From: Capsicum annuum
Taxonomy: Eukaryota; Streptophyta; Magnoliopsida; Solanales; Solanaceae
Length of the DNA: 64,000 bases
Reading direction: 5' to 3'
Assembly (NCBI RefSeq): GCF_002878395.1
Contig: NW_025841136.1
Location: 261,571 to 325,570 of the forward strand
Shown: positions 9,935-22,830 of the stretch, piece by piece
Layout: each line of letters starts with the position of its first letter
Position numbering within the stretch: position 1 is the stretch's first letter
Position numbers and translations under genes: made by a program
Notes under the pieces: model-generated
The model's input: only the letters and a program-made list of their open reading frames with translations
The model's database searches: none
Told to the model about the DNA's origin: nothing

Positions 9935-12642
9935 TGTCACGCCCAGAATCCTATTAAGGCGGACTGGCACCCGTTGCTGGTAAGGCTCGGGAGAACCAAC
10001 TTGTAGCGATACATTACCTATGAACATTATAAGTTACTTTCATACTAAACATGCCCTCAAAAGATAAATAGGACTAGCAAGCCAAAAGATATTATATGAC
10101 TAGGCCGTTGGAGCCACAATGTCTACGGTACGATACATGAGCATACTATACTTTACGTAGTCTACAAAGCCTCTAGACAAGAAACGTTACCTTATAAGGG
10201 TCGGGACAGGCCCCACCTCATGATAAGATACTATACAATGCAAAAAGATATGATAAGACTCGAAGCCCCGAAGCAACCTGGAGGTCAGTGACTGCGGTTG
10301 ATATCCTGTACTCTTACTAGGGAGGTTTATTAGCTTCTGTACCTGCAGTATGGAATGCAGGTCCCCCAAGAGGGACGTCAGTACGAAATAATGTACTGAA
10401 TATGTAAGGCAACATGTACTATATATGAGATAAAACTCAAATGAAACCATGTACTGCTGTAGGGTAAAAGACCACCTTTATGAATATTGTGGAGTCATGT
10501 ATCTTATAACAATTATGTTACTTTACTCTTATTACTTGAATAATCTGTGCACAGCATGTAATACAAATGACCAGCTGATCAGTGGTAATTCTATATCAGG
10601 ATCGACCCATGCTAGGCTTTCCTTTCACCCCTGGGATACCCCCTGTAATACTGGGATTGACCCATGCTAGGTGATTCTTTCACCCCTGGGATACCACCCA
10701 ACAGAAGCAACTGTATACATATATCTTCTTATTACTTTTGAGATGAATCTTTGGTGGTCGTAACATTTGAGCTATAAGACTATAAGCATGACAAATGACA
10801 AGTATGTGTCCATGTAACATCATATCATAATGAAAAGAGTGGGTTGTACAATTAGTGAAACATGTAGGACATAAACAACGTATGAACTTTATTTAGCTAA
10901 AAAGAAGACTCATATGTCATGGTACCCAATGTATGTATGCAGCAGTGACAATGCTCGAATCTGGACACACAAGTACATGTTAAAGAGTGGAGTGGTTATG
11001 TCAAAGTTTGTAAAGATCTCTATGTGCCAATGAAGACTTTGGATTCCATGCCAAATAATAAGAGATCGAATAGCCTTACATACCTCGACATATCAACTTG
11101 TTTTTACGTCGAAATGACTTCTTTTCTTCCAACTATTTATCTACAATATCATGTTTTAAAGCTAGTATTAGCAGCTAATCAATGCATCTGGACAGCCCAA
11201 TCTCACAAGACACAACACTTTGGCAACAAACGTATAACCATCAACTCAATGGTGTTATTCCGACTTTCTCAATTCTAACTGTATTCAACCAGCATAGATT
11301 ATCATATACATGATGTATACAGACTATATTAGTTCTATAACATGCTGGCAACAGTCCATAACTACAACACATAACCATTTTACAAAACGCTCAACTAAGA
11401 AGCACAACATCTCGTCGTCTCCCTACATTTCATCGTTAACAATTCATACTTGTCCCAACTTTGAACCAGATGCTCCCAACATATATATACATCAAATAAA
11501 TCTTAACATAGTCACAAAATAGCTCAAAACGTAGGGGGAAACGTGAAACAACAGCCCCCTCAACAAAACAGTCCAATACCATTTTGGAAGCACATAAGAT
11601 CATATAAGGATACTTGTTTCCAAAGAACTAGCAAAACAGTCCAGCAACCTTGGCAACCATATACACACTATAACATGTTAATAACCTCAACTTTACATCA
11701 TATTAAAGTGAAAAATCAGGGTAAAAATCGTTCCAAAGCCAAGAAAACCAAACAACAACTTTCAGGACACAAGCTGTCCAGAAATTCCTGCACAGTGAAC
11801 CAGACAACTTATCTTGTTTTCCATGGAAAATTCATATCAAGTATATGGTTATTTTTACATACCTTAACTCCCAAGGTGTAGGTCTAATTCAAGAACTCAA
11901 AAAGTAGCCTTTGGTTGCCTTCCAAGGTGAAGAAATACCAAGAGAAACTTAGAGAGAAATTCTGAAATTTTTTGGTCTTTTCTTTGGTTAACCTAGAGCT
12001 CGGTTTTGGTCCCTTTTTAAGGAGACTTTAGACCGACTTTCTCCTAATATTTGTAGCTGATTAACTCAAGTTGGTCAATGACTAATTTTCCCCTTTCACT
12101 TTGACCTTTTGGATCTCTAAATCAATGGGCTTTAGTGGCCCATTTCCTTACTCTTTCTTGCACTTTGTTTGGGCTCAATTTTGTTAGTAGTGAATGAATG
12201 TAGTTGGGCCTATTATATAAAAATCTTGGGCTGAAAATCTTGGCCCAATATAATGTTAAACCATTGTCTTTAATAGCCTCCCTAACTTGGGCTTCGTTTG
12301 TCACAAGACTTGGAAAGTTTCGGCGTTAAGCCTTGTCTTCGTTCCCCTTTCTTTTTACTAACGTCTAGACTTCAAGTGAGTTCACTTATGAATGAATTCT
12401 TCTCCCTCATGTATATATAATTTCTAAGCTAAGCACACAGGTGACTCACCTGCTAGCTCCCTAAGTTCCATAAGCATGTCAATGTTTTTTTTTTCCGTTT
12501 AAGGCCACAGTCTCTAAATAGACTTCCATATAGTGCCCCAATCTAACACTTGAACACTTGAAAACTTTTGGTAGTAATTAAATCAAGTCGTATGTCATTT
12601 TATGTGAACATTACTAGTACATGTAAAATGTGGGGTGTTACA
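9935..12642 (-). mobile_element. Element F: solo LTR (2708 bp) with perfect 5-bp TSD
   Basis: The sequence starts TGTCACGCCC and ends GGGGTGTTACA. On the minus strand this is TGTAACACC...GGGCGTGACA, the usual start and end of Tekay/Del-type LTRs. The flanks are CCCTG at 9930-9934 and CCCTG at 12643-12647, a perfect target duplication. No internal sequence remains, so it formed by LTR-LTR recombination. Short open frames inside it are chance ORFs. It landed in the 3' non-coding part of D, which resumes at 12648. Confidence 0.85.
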
Positions 12643-12790
12643 CCCTGAAACCGCATCAAGGGCTAATATCACTTTCTGATTCTACATCATCATTATTCCC
12701 CTCAAGGTCAGACCATTTCTCATGCAAAAACTTAACAGGAGTGTTAGGAAAACGGGGGAAAATCAATGATTTAATGGCTGAAGTGACCGC
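12643..12790 (-). other. Element D non-coding piece between F and C
   Basis: About 140 bp of D sequence lies between the F TSD copy and the C TSD copy (ACCGC, 12786-12790). No motif was recognised. Confidence 0.5.
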
Positions 12791-14297
12791 TCATAACGCT
12801 TAACTTATACGTCAAATTAAGTGCAAGGCGGTCGTTGCCAATATATTTACCAAACTAAGAGTCGGGGTCAAATACACGGGGAATAATGTGTGTGGCGATT
12901 GAATAGGTTTGAAATAAGAGCTACTAACTAGATTAAAACCTATGGTACAAAATGGTTTGGGGGTTTTGAAATAGCTTTTACCATATAAATAATTCTTGGG
13001 ATTCTAAGGGAGTAATTCAAGACTAAGAATAATAAGAGCAAAAATAATTAGGAATAGAACTTGGGGTTATGATTTCCTAGGGGCAAGTCATGCATGGATT
13101 CATGAAGATTCGGTGCAAATTTTAATCATTGATGATGTGGTAGGGCAGGATGAAAGTCCTTGAGGTTAGTTTTTCAACAAAACCTCAAAGATGTCACTCA
13201 TTGACTCTTTTGAGTACCTCATGAGTGTGTCAATTAAAGCCACCCACTACCTCAATTGAGCACCCCTATTTCTAGGATAGTACCCAAGGGATAGTCAACC
13301 TTATAATCACCCTTTTGTCTAAGAAAACAAAAAAATAGCAAACTATACCCATTAGTTGTCTACTATTTCCTTGGTTTCCACATCTCTCTATCAAGGATGA
13401 TATAGGTTATGAAAGTTCACCTAAACTCCTCAGTCAAGGATGGTTTGAGCTTTCAAGAGTTTGGGATTTTCACCCATCAAACCCATTGGAGTGTTTAGGG
13501 CTTTCACCCAGAAATCCCAATCAATTTAACCAAGCAATACTAGAACCTATCATTAACAAACTAAAATCTAGACAATTACATCACAACCCACACACTTTCA
13601 CCCTACTCAAACATAACCCCAATAGGTAGATTTGGTAAATCATATACATAATAAATACAAATAAGCCAAAACTTCCATCAAAGTTATTCATTATATAAAT
13701 TAAAGATGGGGAAAACTATATTTTAAGCTCCAATGAATCTTCAATGAAAGATGCTAAATCCACTCTTTGGGGTTCATCTAATTAAATCTTAACTGAAATT
13801 AGTACAAATTTAGACTCCAAGATCCAAGAAATTGAAAACACCTAAGCTAAGGATAGGTAATGTGTAAGATGGAAGAAGATAAAAAAATTGATGAAAATGA
13901 GCTACTAAACCCCTAAATTAGCCCTCAATTCCATATTTGACAGATATTATAAAAATCCACCTTTCTGTTGTCTCTTTAGGGGAATTACAATTTTTTCCTT
14001 GAATTTTTTCTACTCAACTGCGATCGCAATTCATTGATCGTGTTCACGACTGCCACGATTGAAAACCTTAGGCCGTGATCGTGGGAACTGAGAGTTAATT
14101 TCTCGGCCTGCAGTTCAACTTTTATTTCTTTGGCTCACATTTTTTCTCTTTTTGACTTGAATGACTTGCTCATCTTCCCTTTTAAACTTTTCCTACACAA
14201 ATGAGCATTAGGTAAGCGATTAACATAAAATCAATGGAAAAGCATGATAGTTTATTCTTAAATGGTGCTAGTAAATCATCAAATTTTTGACTTATCA
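12791..14297 (-). mobile_element. Element C 3' LTR
   Basis: On the minus strand it begins TGATAAGTCA at 14297. It ends at 12791 with TCATAACGC on the plus strand, where the canonical TG has become TC. It aligns base for base, apart from point changes and a rare 1-bp gap, with 33922-35428. A GATCGC word array including the palindrome TGCGATCGCA (14019-14028) lies at 14018-14096. Confidence 0.85.
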
Positions 14298-14642
14298 ACA
14301 CCCCCAAACTTAGACTATTGGTTGTCCTTAAGAAACCAAGAATAATTCAATGAGATAGGATATTTAACTCAAATCAACCAAAAATAAAGCTATACTAAAG
14401 GAACAAGCTAACAAAGCTCTACAAAGACTTTTTAAACATGTCATGGTAACAAGTAAACCAAAAATTTTAAATAAGCTCATACATAACAAAGCAAAGATTC
14501 AATTTCATTTCAAATGAACCTTCAAAATCTACAAATCATCTTAAGAGGAGACTCAAAATCTTCAAAGATTGTCTCAATCTTCACAATGCTACTTACCTTA
14601 CCCATTTACCAAAATTGATATTAAGACTTCACTTTCTACCCT
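14298..14642 (-). other. Element C PPT and start of 3' non-coding region
   Basis: The minus-strand PPT AAGTTTGGGGGTGT lies at about 14299-14312 and abuts the LTR. The rest is non-coding. It ends in ACCCT (14638-14642), the left target duplication of element B. Confidence 0.75.
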
Positions 14643-16157
14643 TGATAACGCTCAAATTACACTCTTGAATAGGTGTAAGCGATCATTGTCAATATAAAAC
14701 CCAACTAGATTGGGGTCAAATCCTACAGGGAATAGGGTGTGAACTTTGATTTGTTTACGAAATGCTTTACTGGTAGTTTACTGTTTCCAAAAGATGGGGG
14801 TTTAAATTTCACAGAGAGTCAATTGTTACTTCAATATTTTAGTGTTGTAATCAATATAAATGAGAAACCAGAGTTATGTTCACCATGGGTATTAGGAGTT
14901 AATAGATTCTAGGTAATGCTTGGAAATCTTGGAGTAAGTGGAAACAACAAAATATCCCTGACTATGATACTGTCTGACTTATCTCTCGACCTCACCAGAC
15001 AATTTATTATATAATTCTCTTAAACTTAGATAACTTATCTATATTTAATAGGATGTTATCTCAGGTAGATTAATCTAGTTACGACATCAATCATTAAACA
15101 GAAGGTTGGTAGCTTTCGAGTCCCTATAGATAATTCACGTCCTCTAGTCTATTTCTCTATTAGAAGAAAATAAACCCTAAGTCATAATCTAATGTTTGAA
15201 ACCAATAGATTTCAGTCAAAACAATAGAATTTCAAGACGTCCTACTACTCTTTGAATCTGTTAAATACCTAGTAACCTATCAAACACTAATCCACGGATC
15301 CCATAACTTCGGCTAATGGAATTAGCCGCTCATGATTTACTGAACGAAATCACAAGTTGAATTCATGATAATAAGGATAAACTTATGAATGGATGAAAAC
15401 AACAAGTAGTTTCTTCAATTTAATCATGAGATAGAAACCCAAAAATAGTTGATAAGTGTTTTTTAAAGAAACAAGAAAAATATTTGATGGTAAAAATGAA
15501 GCAATGCTACGTGATTCTCTTCAGAAGTTCTTTTCTGATAATTAATGATCCATCTCCAAAAAAAAACCTAAAAAAAGTCATTAAATATTCAACCCTAAAT
15601 AAGGAAATAAAATTAAAGTTTCAATTTTCTCTTCGGATTAGACGACGACGATCTTGAAGGCGTGTCAGATGTCTGACGACATGTGTGATATATTGTCAAA
15701 GGTTCCAGTAAATTGTTATCTTCTGACTCTTTAGAAGGAAAACTTGATGGCGTGTCAAAGTTCTTGATGGCGCGTGACAACTACTGTCAAAACTTCACTG
15801 GAAATCAGTATACTCTGCCTCTAGTTGATGATGATTTTGACGCCACATCACATATTTGACGGCCTATCTTAAACGTCGTCACATTTCATCTCAGCTTCTC
15901 AGGTTCTATCTAAGATTGACGGCAACTTTGACAGCCTATCCCATGTATGACGGCACTTCAAAATTGATGTAAGCTATACTTCAGCTTATTTACACCAAAT
16001 TTCCGTTGATTTATTCTTCTTTTCTTTGGTTTCCTCCCCGATCACTTGTATCTGCATTAACACATTAAAATCAATCAAAAACAACAAAAGTTGTTTAAGA
16101 CCTCATAATTATTCAGAGTTAAAAGCTTCAAATGTGTTAGCATTGGCTCACACATCA
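14643..16157 (-). mobile_element. Element B 3' LTR (1515 bp)
   Basis: TG...CA boundaries are TGATAACG at 14643 and CACATCA at 16157. The stretch from about 15727 to 16157 aligns with 22830-23264. A dense array of TGACGGC/GCCGTCA-type words occupies about 15640-15965, upstream (minus orientation) of an A/T-rich leader-like stretch. Confidence 0.85.
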
Positions 16158-17580
16158 ATACCCTCAACTTAAACAATTGCTTGTCCTCAAGCAACCAAAA
16201 CATGACTAGGAGTATACAAAGTATAATTCGGCAGCTAACTACTCTTATCAGGTTAGAATACATGCACCATCTCCATGGTAAATCAAAGTAAAATCAACTG
16301 TGTCTAATATTTGAAAACACCCATGTAACTCACATGTCTGTAGATATGGCAAAAATCTCAGCAATAACAACCTAGCACATACCCAAATTACATTATCCGA
16401 ACAAAGAAGTTAATAGCAATATACCTGGTGTGCCCTCATAATAAAGAAATCCCTTTCTCACTCAGATTCACATGAATAGACATAGGGATAAACCTAAGAC
16501 TCACTCTCAGAACAAAGTTCCAACATTGTGCATCAAATGCCATAGGCTTGCCCTTATAGTCAGTATCTAAGTCTTCAGACAAGTCAGTTAGGATCACTAT
16601 AGGGCTTTTCTTAAGCTTGTAATGTAGGCTCAGGGCTGGTACGATATTCATGGGTATTTCATAGTGACTACACCTCCTTGGCACTATATCAACTCATGGG
16701 GTTTCAATTTCTGACCTTCTTTGCTTCCCTCTTTTATTTGTCAAGCATTCTCAAGATGGGTTTTGTCTGTTGAAGCATTAGACTAACTTTTTCAGTTTTC
16801 TTTTTTTTTCACTACACCCAACTTGTTGTTCATTTTCCTTCTTTTACCTCACTTCATACTCATAATACATCACTCAGCCCTATAGTAGCGACCCTTAACT
16901 TAGGTTATTTGCCTAAGTCAAGGTACACAGTGTCCAAGGAGGACCACGGCTAAAATAGGTTCATTGTGATATAATGAGAAGGTGAAAGGTGTATAAGAAA
17001 GAACTAGGCTATTTAGGCACAAAAAGGGATTGAGGGATATTATTCATATTTGGACGGTCATTTAAGCTAAAATAGGTTAACATGCAAAAATGGCCTATGA
17101 TCATTTCCTAACGCCAACCTATGACTATGGTACGACTAACTGGGCAAGTTCTAGATTCGACACACAATGGGAACTGATTAAGACCTTACACACACAAAGC
17201 ACACAAGTATATAGCACATCACTACTCATCCGTTTCATGCATTTGTTTTCTACAGGTTATTTATTTGCCACACTAATGCCACAAATAGATACACAGTGGT
17301 CACACTAGATACAATTCACACAATTCATGACAGATTAAACCACTGGAGAGGTACTTACAAATTACAAAACAAGCTAACTGCCTCAAGTACTTTTACTATT
17401 CCTAATTATTTACAGAACATGTTACAACAACAGTTTCCCTATACCCTCAACTTAAAATTAAAAATAAAATTCACTAAGGGTTAGGACATACCTGAACTGG
17501 GTTGTTCTTAGGGATCATGGGTTGCCTCTCATGCAGCGCTTGATTTAATGTCGCGGCACGCCTTAGGTGTCTTGATTACC
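16158..17580 (-). other. Element B 3' non-coding region: PPT, second PPT-like tract, conserved block
   Basis: The PPT (minus strand AAGTTGAGGGTAT) is at 16158-16170, touching the LTR. A second tract (AAGTTGGGTGTAGT on the minus strand) is at 16811-16824. Next to the end of pol, at 17518-17562, is the block beginning TGGGTTGCCTC and holding CGCTTGATTTAA and TCGCGGCACG (plus-strand reading), also present in C and D. Open frames in this interval are not supported as genes. Confidence 0.7.
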
Positions 17581-18870
17581 TTAAACTACATCGAGACAAA
17601 TAATGGTGATGCATTTTACTGATTCTTTTGGGCCAATGTAAAGCTTTACTCGTTGCCCATTTACCTTGAATGTACTGCCATCTTCATTTTCGAGCTCCAC
17701 TACCCCAGATGAGTGGACTTGATTTACCTTAAAGGGACCCGACCATTCAAATTTTAGCTTCCCTAGAAACAATTTGAGTCTAGAATTAAACAGAAGCACC
17801 AAGTCCCCTTTTTTGAACTCTCATTTCTCTATTTTCCAGTTGTGGTACCTTTTCATCTTTTCTTTATACAAATCTGCTCATTCATTCGCCTTGAGATGGG
17901 ATTCATCCATCTTATTCAGTTGCCCTAGTCTCATCTCTGCTGCTTCCTTCCAATTTAAATTCAACCTCTTGAGTGCCCATAAAGCCTTGTGTTCCATCTC
18001 TATTGGAAAATGGCATGCTTTTCCATAGACCAGCTGAAATGGTGACATGCCAATAGGTGTCTTAAAAGCAATTTGGTATGCCCATAAGGCATCATCAAGT
18101 TTTTAGGACCAGTCTTTTTGGCTAACATTCACCGTCTTGGCTAGGATGGCCTTAACTTCACGATTCGATACCTCCACTTGCCCACTGGTTTGCGGGTGAT
18201 ATGGAGTAGCCACTCTGTGTTGTTTCACTCCAGATTTTGCCATAGCTGCTCGAAATAATTTGTTGCAAAAGTAAGATCCTTCATCGCTTATGATAGTGAG
18301 TGGTACTCCAAAGAGAGAGAAGATGTTCTTTTTGAGTAAAACAACAACTCTCTTTTCCTCATTGTCAGCAAAAGCAACATCTTCGAACTATTTAGAAACA
18401 TAGTCAACAATAGCTATAATATACTTCATTCCGTAAGAACTTACAAACAGCCCCATGAAGTCAATGCCCCAAACATAAAATAATTCCACTTCAAGCATCT
18501 TAGTTAAGGGCATTTCATGCCTTTTAGATATTGATACCTACCTCGGACATTGGTCACATTTATGTACAAACTCGTGGGCATCTTTAAACAATGTTGGCCA
18601 ATAATAGCCACTCTGGAACACCTTTCTGGCCGTTCGGTCACCTGCATAGTGACCCCCAACTGGGGAAGCATGGAATGCTTCCAGTATACACAGTACATCT
18701 ACTTCTGGTACACATCTCCAAAAAAGATAAGGCTCATCCAAGAAGATGTGTTTTACATCATGCACGAACTTTTTCCTTTGGTGGAACGAAATATTTTTTG
18801 GGATGATCTCACTCGCAACGTAGTTTACATAATCCCTGTACCAGGGCAGTGATTCCACAATAGTTACTTG
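17581..18870 (-). pseudogene. Element B integrase
   Basis: This is the last domain of the pol polyprotein and would insert the cDNA copy into host DNA. The N-terminal HHCC zinc site is visible (HASPVGGHYAGD, then YYWP and CDQC, about 18540-18680). The core keeps the D-D-E pattern: an Asp in GIDFMG (about 18460), an Asp in ISDEG (about 18285) and a Glu in SGQVEV after HPQT (about 18175). The C-terminal SH3-like tail has the WSGPF word and FKVNGQR (17581-17802). At least four in-frame stops break it, mostly attributable to single transitions. The family is Athila, with no chromodomain. Confidence 0.85.
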
Positions 18871-20640
18871 GATCTCCTCATCAGGAAATACATCATTTAT
18901 CTTTGTTTCATCATTAACTTCTTGTTTACCTGCCATTCTAGATAAATGATCTGCAACCTGATTTTCACAACCTTTCCTACCTTTGACTTCAAAATGAAAC
19001 TCTTGCAGTAGAAACACTCAACTAATAAGCCTTGGTTTGGTATCCTTCTTGGCCATTAAGTACCGCGATGGCGCATGGTCAGTATGGAATACCACTTTAA
19101 TCTCAAGCAGATAAGATCTGAAATTCTCAAAAGCATACATCACAACTAGCAGCTCCTGTTCAGTTATTATGTAATTCTTTTGTGCTCCATTCAGTGCTTT
19201 GCTGGCATAATATATTGGGTGAAACAATTTATCCCTCTTTTGTCCTAATAGAGCTCCCAGCGCAACACTACTTGCATCAAAAATTATTTTAAATGGTTTT
19301 GCCCAGTCAGGTACAATGATAATAGTGTCCTCAATCAACTTCTTCTTAATGCACTCAAATGCCTTCAAGCATTCGTCATTGAAGAGAAATTTCACTTCTT
19401 TCTCTAATAGCTTGCAAAGTGGATTTGCAACTTTGGAGAAGTCTTTTATGAATCTCTAATAGAATCCTGCATGACAAAAAACACTACGCACTTCCTTTAC
19501 TGAAATAGGAGGTGGTAATTTCTCGATAATTTCCACCTTTGCTCGATCAACTTCAATCCCCTTTGCAAAAATTTTATGGCCCAGCATAATACCCTCCTTT
19601 ACCATAAAATGACATTTTTCCCAGCTAAGCACTAGATTAAATTCAACACATCTTTGCAAGGCTACATTCAGATTCTCAAGACACATTTTGAATGAATCAC
19701 CTACCACAAAGAAATCATCCGTGAATACCTCTATGGTGTCTTCCACCATGTCAGAGAAGATAGACATCATGCATCATTGAAAAGTGGCTGGTGCATTGCA
19801 TAGCCCAAACGACATCCTCTTAAATACAAATGGGCCATATGGGCATGTAAATATCATTTTCTTTTGATCTTCTGGTGCAATGCAGATTTGGTTATATCCA
19901 GAATAACCATCCAAGAAGTAATACTACCCCCTACCAGCCAATTGATCAAGCATTTGGTCCATAAAGGGCATTGGGAAGTGGTTCTTTAGAGTCCAAGAGT
20001 TAAGCTTGTGGTAATCTATGTAGACTATTCACCCGGTTACTAGTCTGAGTGGAATCATCTCCTTCTTTGCAGTAGCAACCACCGTCATACCCCCTTTCTT
20101 AGGCACGCACTGAACTGACTTACCCATTTGCTATCAAAAATAGCGTAAACTACTCTTGTATCCAACCACTTAATAATATCCTTTTTAACTACCTCCTATA
20201 TTTGTAGATTCAGACGGCGCTGATGCTCAATGGTAAGAGTACAATCTTCTTCTAGTTTGATTTTATGCGTACATATGCAAGGGGGAATGCCAATAATATC
20301 TGCAATGGTCCATCCGATTGCTCTCTTGTGCCTCTAAAGTACTAAAACAAGTTTATTTACCTGTCTTTCTTCTAAATCAGCTGCAATAATAATAGGTAGC
20401 ATGCTTTTTTTCCCCAGAAACGTATATCTTAAGTGACCAGGCAGCTCTTTCAATTCTAACACTGAAGGTTCTTCAATAGATGGCTTGGCTGGTGGTATTG
20501 GTTGATTAGACTGATCAAGGTCAAGCTTTTTAAGAGCATGAGAATACGAGCCCAGGTCATTCAGGGCACAAACTGTCTCTTCATGCTCCTCAATGCCTTC
20601 GCTATCATAGTTCATCACAACCTTGGCTAAGGGCTCAATA
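18870..20640 (-). pseudogene. Element B reverse transcriptase and RNase H
   Basis: The polymerase and RNase H part of pol makes cDNA from the element RNA. The pre-RT linker containing LPGHLRYTFLG is at 20334-20618. The RT active-site box reads FTDD at 19714-19725, where Athila elements usually have FMDD, so both catalytic Asp remain but Met is Thr. The conserved WEKCHFMV and GIEVDRAKVE words follow. RNase H lies at 19018-19395 (FDASSVALGALLGQ, YASKAL, ELLVV, TDHA) and continues into the connection region at 18870-19017 (CENQVADHLSRM). A few stops and one frame break make it inactive. Confidence 0.88.
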
Positions 20641-21190
20641 ACAAGCTATTCAGTTCTGACCACATCCTGTTCTTCCTCAAAATACACATCAACTATTGAG
20701 AACACACTTATTTCCTCATGATGCTTCATTTATTTGCCCACATCAAACCGTACCTCTTCATCATTTACCCTGAATAAGATCTCATTCGCTCTCAAATCGA
20801 TCAACATACTTTTGGTTGTGAGAAAAGGTCGACTCAAAATTATGGGCACCTCAAAGTTGACCTCAAAGTCCAGAATGATAAAGCATATAGGGAATATGAA
20901 ATTTGAGAACTTTACCAACACATCATATAGAATGCCAATAGGTCGCTTTACTGATCTGTCAACCATCACCAGCCTCATGTTGGTAGGTGTGGGATTGCCC
21001 TGGGCCAATTTTTTATAAATAGCCAACGACATCAGGTTAACGTTTGCCCCTAGATCACATAATGCTTTAGTTAATTTGATGGTTGCAATTGTGTAGGGAA
21101 TAGTGACTGCACCTAGATCCGATTTTTTCTGTGTTAAGGTCCTTATGGAAATAGCATTACAAAGGTAGAGATCAGCTTTAAGTTAGCAAC
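20640..21190 (-). pseudogene. Element B aspartic protease
   Basis: Retroviral-type protease that would cut the gag-pol polyprotein. The minus-strand frame at 20730-21032 has the family words MSLAIYKKL, MVDRSVKRPIGI, LVKFSNFIFP and ILSRPFLTT, the latter replacing the usual LGRPFL. The catalytic DxG region should lie just upstream at about 21040-21080, where DLGANVN can be read from the minus strand. The assignment to an Athila-type protease is firm, but the frame is not continuous with RT. Confidence 0.8.
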
Positions 21191-21197
21191 TCACTGC

Positions 21198-22830
21198 TCA
21201 TTTCTTGGTAACAAGGTCTTTCTTAAATTTTGCATATCCTGGAAATTGCTCAAGTGCTTTGATCAAAGGCATATTTATAGTCAATTGCTTGAGCATTGCT
21301 AGGAACTTGCTAAATTTTACATCATCCGCCTTCTTTCTCAGCCATTGAGGAAAGGGAGGTAGTGGCCTTAGGATGGGTTTCAATACCACTTCCCCTTCCT
21401 TCTCCTTGTCTGACATATCAATAGAAATTTTTGGCTTCTCAGGCTCCTCTGGGTTTTGTTCTGTTGGTTCCTCTTCAACTTCCTCAATGCTCATAGATTT
21501 GCCCATAAAAGGGCTAGATAACATCTTACCACTCCTAGTGGCAATCGCCAGACATGAACCATTTGACTTCTGTAAGCCGTTTGAGTAAGTAAAGTAACAC
21601 TTCTTCCCTGGTTTAGTGTTGTTAAAAATTGACTCATCTGTTGCTCTAACTGCTGGATCAAAGTTGAATATAAACAAAACAACTGACTCATAGTGGAAAA
21701 TTCACTCCTCATGCTAGTCACTCCTGCGTTGGTAGCCTCTACTCCTTTTAGCAGTTCTTTTATCATATCTTCTATAGACCACATTCCCGAGCTAGTTGTA
21801 GGAGCTTCTTGATTTCAAGTACGAACATACAACCCATTTCTATTATTGCTGTTTCTCCAGTTTTCTTGCTCCCTGTCTCTGTGATTAGGATTGTCATACC
21901 CGCTCCGACCTTGATTCCATTGGCTAATGCCTCAGAAACCCCCTGATTAGAATTATAGTTGACTTCTTCTTAAGGTTTCATATTAAAACAGTCCCAAATC
22001 ATTGCATCATTTACCTTTTCCATCCTTCCTGACAATAAATGCTTGGTGAGCAGATCTATTTGAGTCTTTAGATGGACTATGTCTTGATCCTTCTCCTTAT
22101 CTCTTTAGCGCTTTTCATTATTTATTTCAATAGGAATAGTTAGACTTGCCACCATAGAATCACTGGTCTACCAAGCCCTACTAAGTTTGGTCATCCTATT
22201 CAGCATATTAGCAGCATCTTAAAATGACAGTGCAACAAATGACCTACCAACATCGTCATCTACCATTGGTTTTATCGCAGAATTAAAGGCACTGTACAAA
22301 GTCTCCATCAAATGTATGTCTGTTATATTATGGTTCGGACACTGTTTCAGATTCTTCTTGAACCTTTCCCAAGTTTCATGTAAAGCCTTATTCAAAATTT
22401 ATCTGAAATTGTTAATCTCATCCCTCAACTATAACCTCCTGGATGGCAGAAAGAACTTATTTAGGAAAGCTCCTCTCAACTGACTCAAGTTGGTTATAGA
22501 GTCAGGCATCAACTCACTTAGACACAATGTTACCTCTCCAGACAGAGACAACGGGAATAGCCTCAAACGAATCACACTCTGGCTCACCCTCGGGTTATCA
22601 AAGGATTTACAAATAGTGACAAAGTTCACCAGATACAGGTTAGGGTCATCCCTAGGAAGGCCTCCAAACAACCCCTTAAGATTTAAGAGTTGGATCATTA
22701 TGCTTATAATATTAAACTTTGCCTCAAGTGCTAACGGAAGGGGAATGATTGCACCCGTTGCACTTGCTCCATCTACATCATCATAATCATCAGCCTCATA
22801 CAGCAGCGATTGTTCTGCCATTCTGCTCAT
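21198..22830 (-). pseudogene. Element B gag
   Basis: Athila-type gag, the structural particle protein. The N-terminal part (22429-22830) has the words LKGLFGGLPRDDPN, IRLRLFPLSLSGE and FLNKFFLPSRR, diagnostic of the capsid domain. The middle part is broken by stops. The C-terminal part (21198-21784) contains the low-complexity Glu/Pro-rich linker and the PPFPQWLRKK and KALEQFPGYAKF words that precede protease. The likely start is the Met at 22830 or the one 9 bases downstream. Immediately upstream of it the DNA switches to LTR sequence, so the normal leader and PBS are missing. Confidence 0.85.

Noticed and set aside
11543..11881. 112-codon plus-strand open frame
   Set aside because: It lies inside solo LTR F with no motif and low-complexity composition. 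Chance ORF.
18550..18852. Plus-strand open frame of 100 codons
   Set aside because: It is the antisense of the well-supported element B integrase zinc region on the minus strand.
20734..21018. Plus-strand open frame of 94 codons
   Set aside because: Antisense of the element B protease frame.
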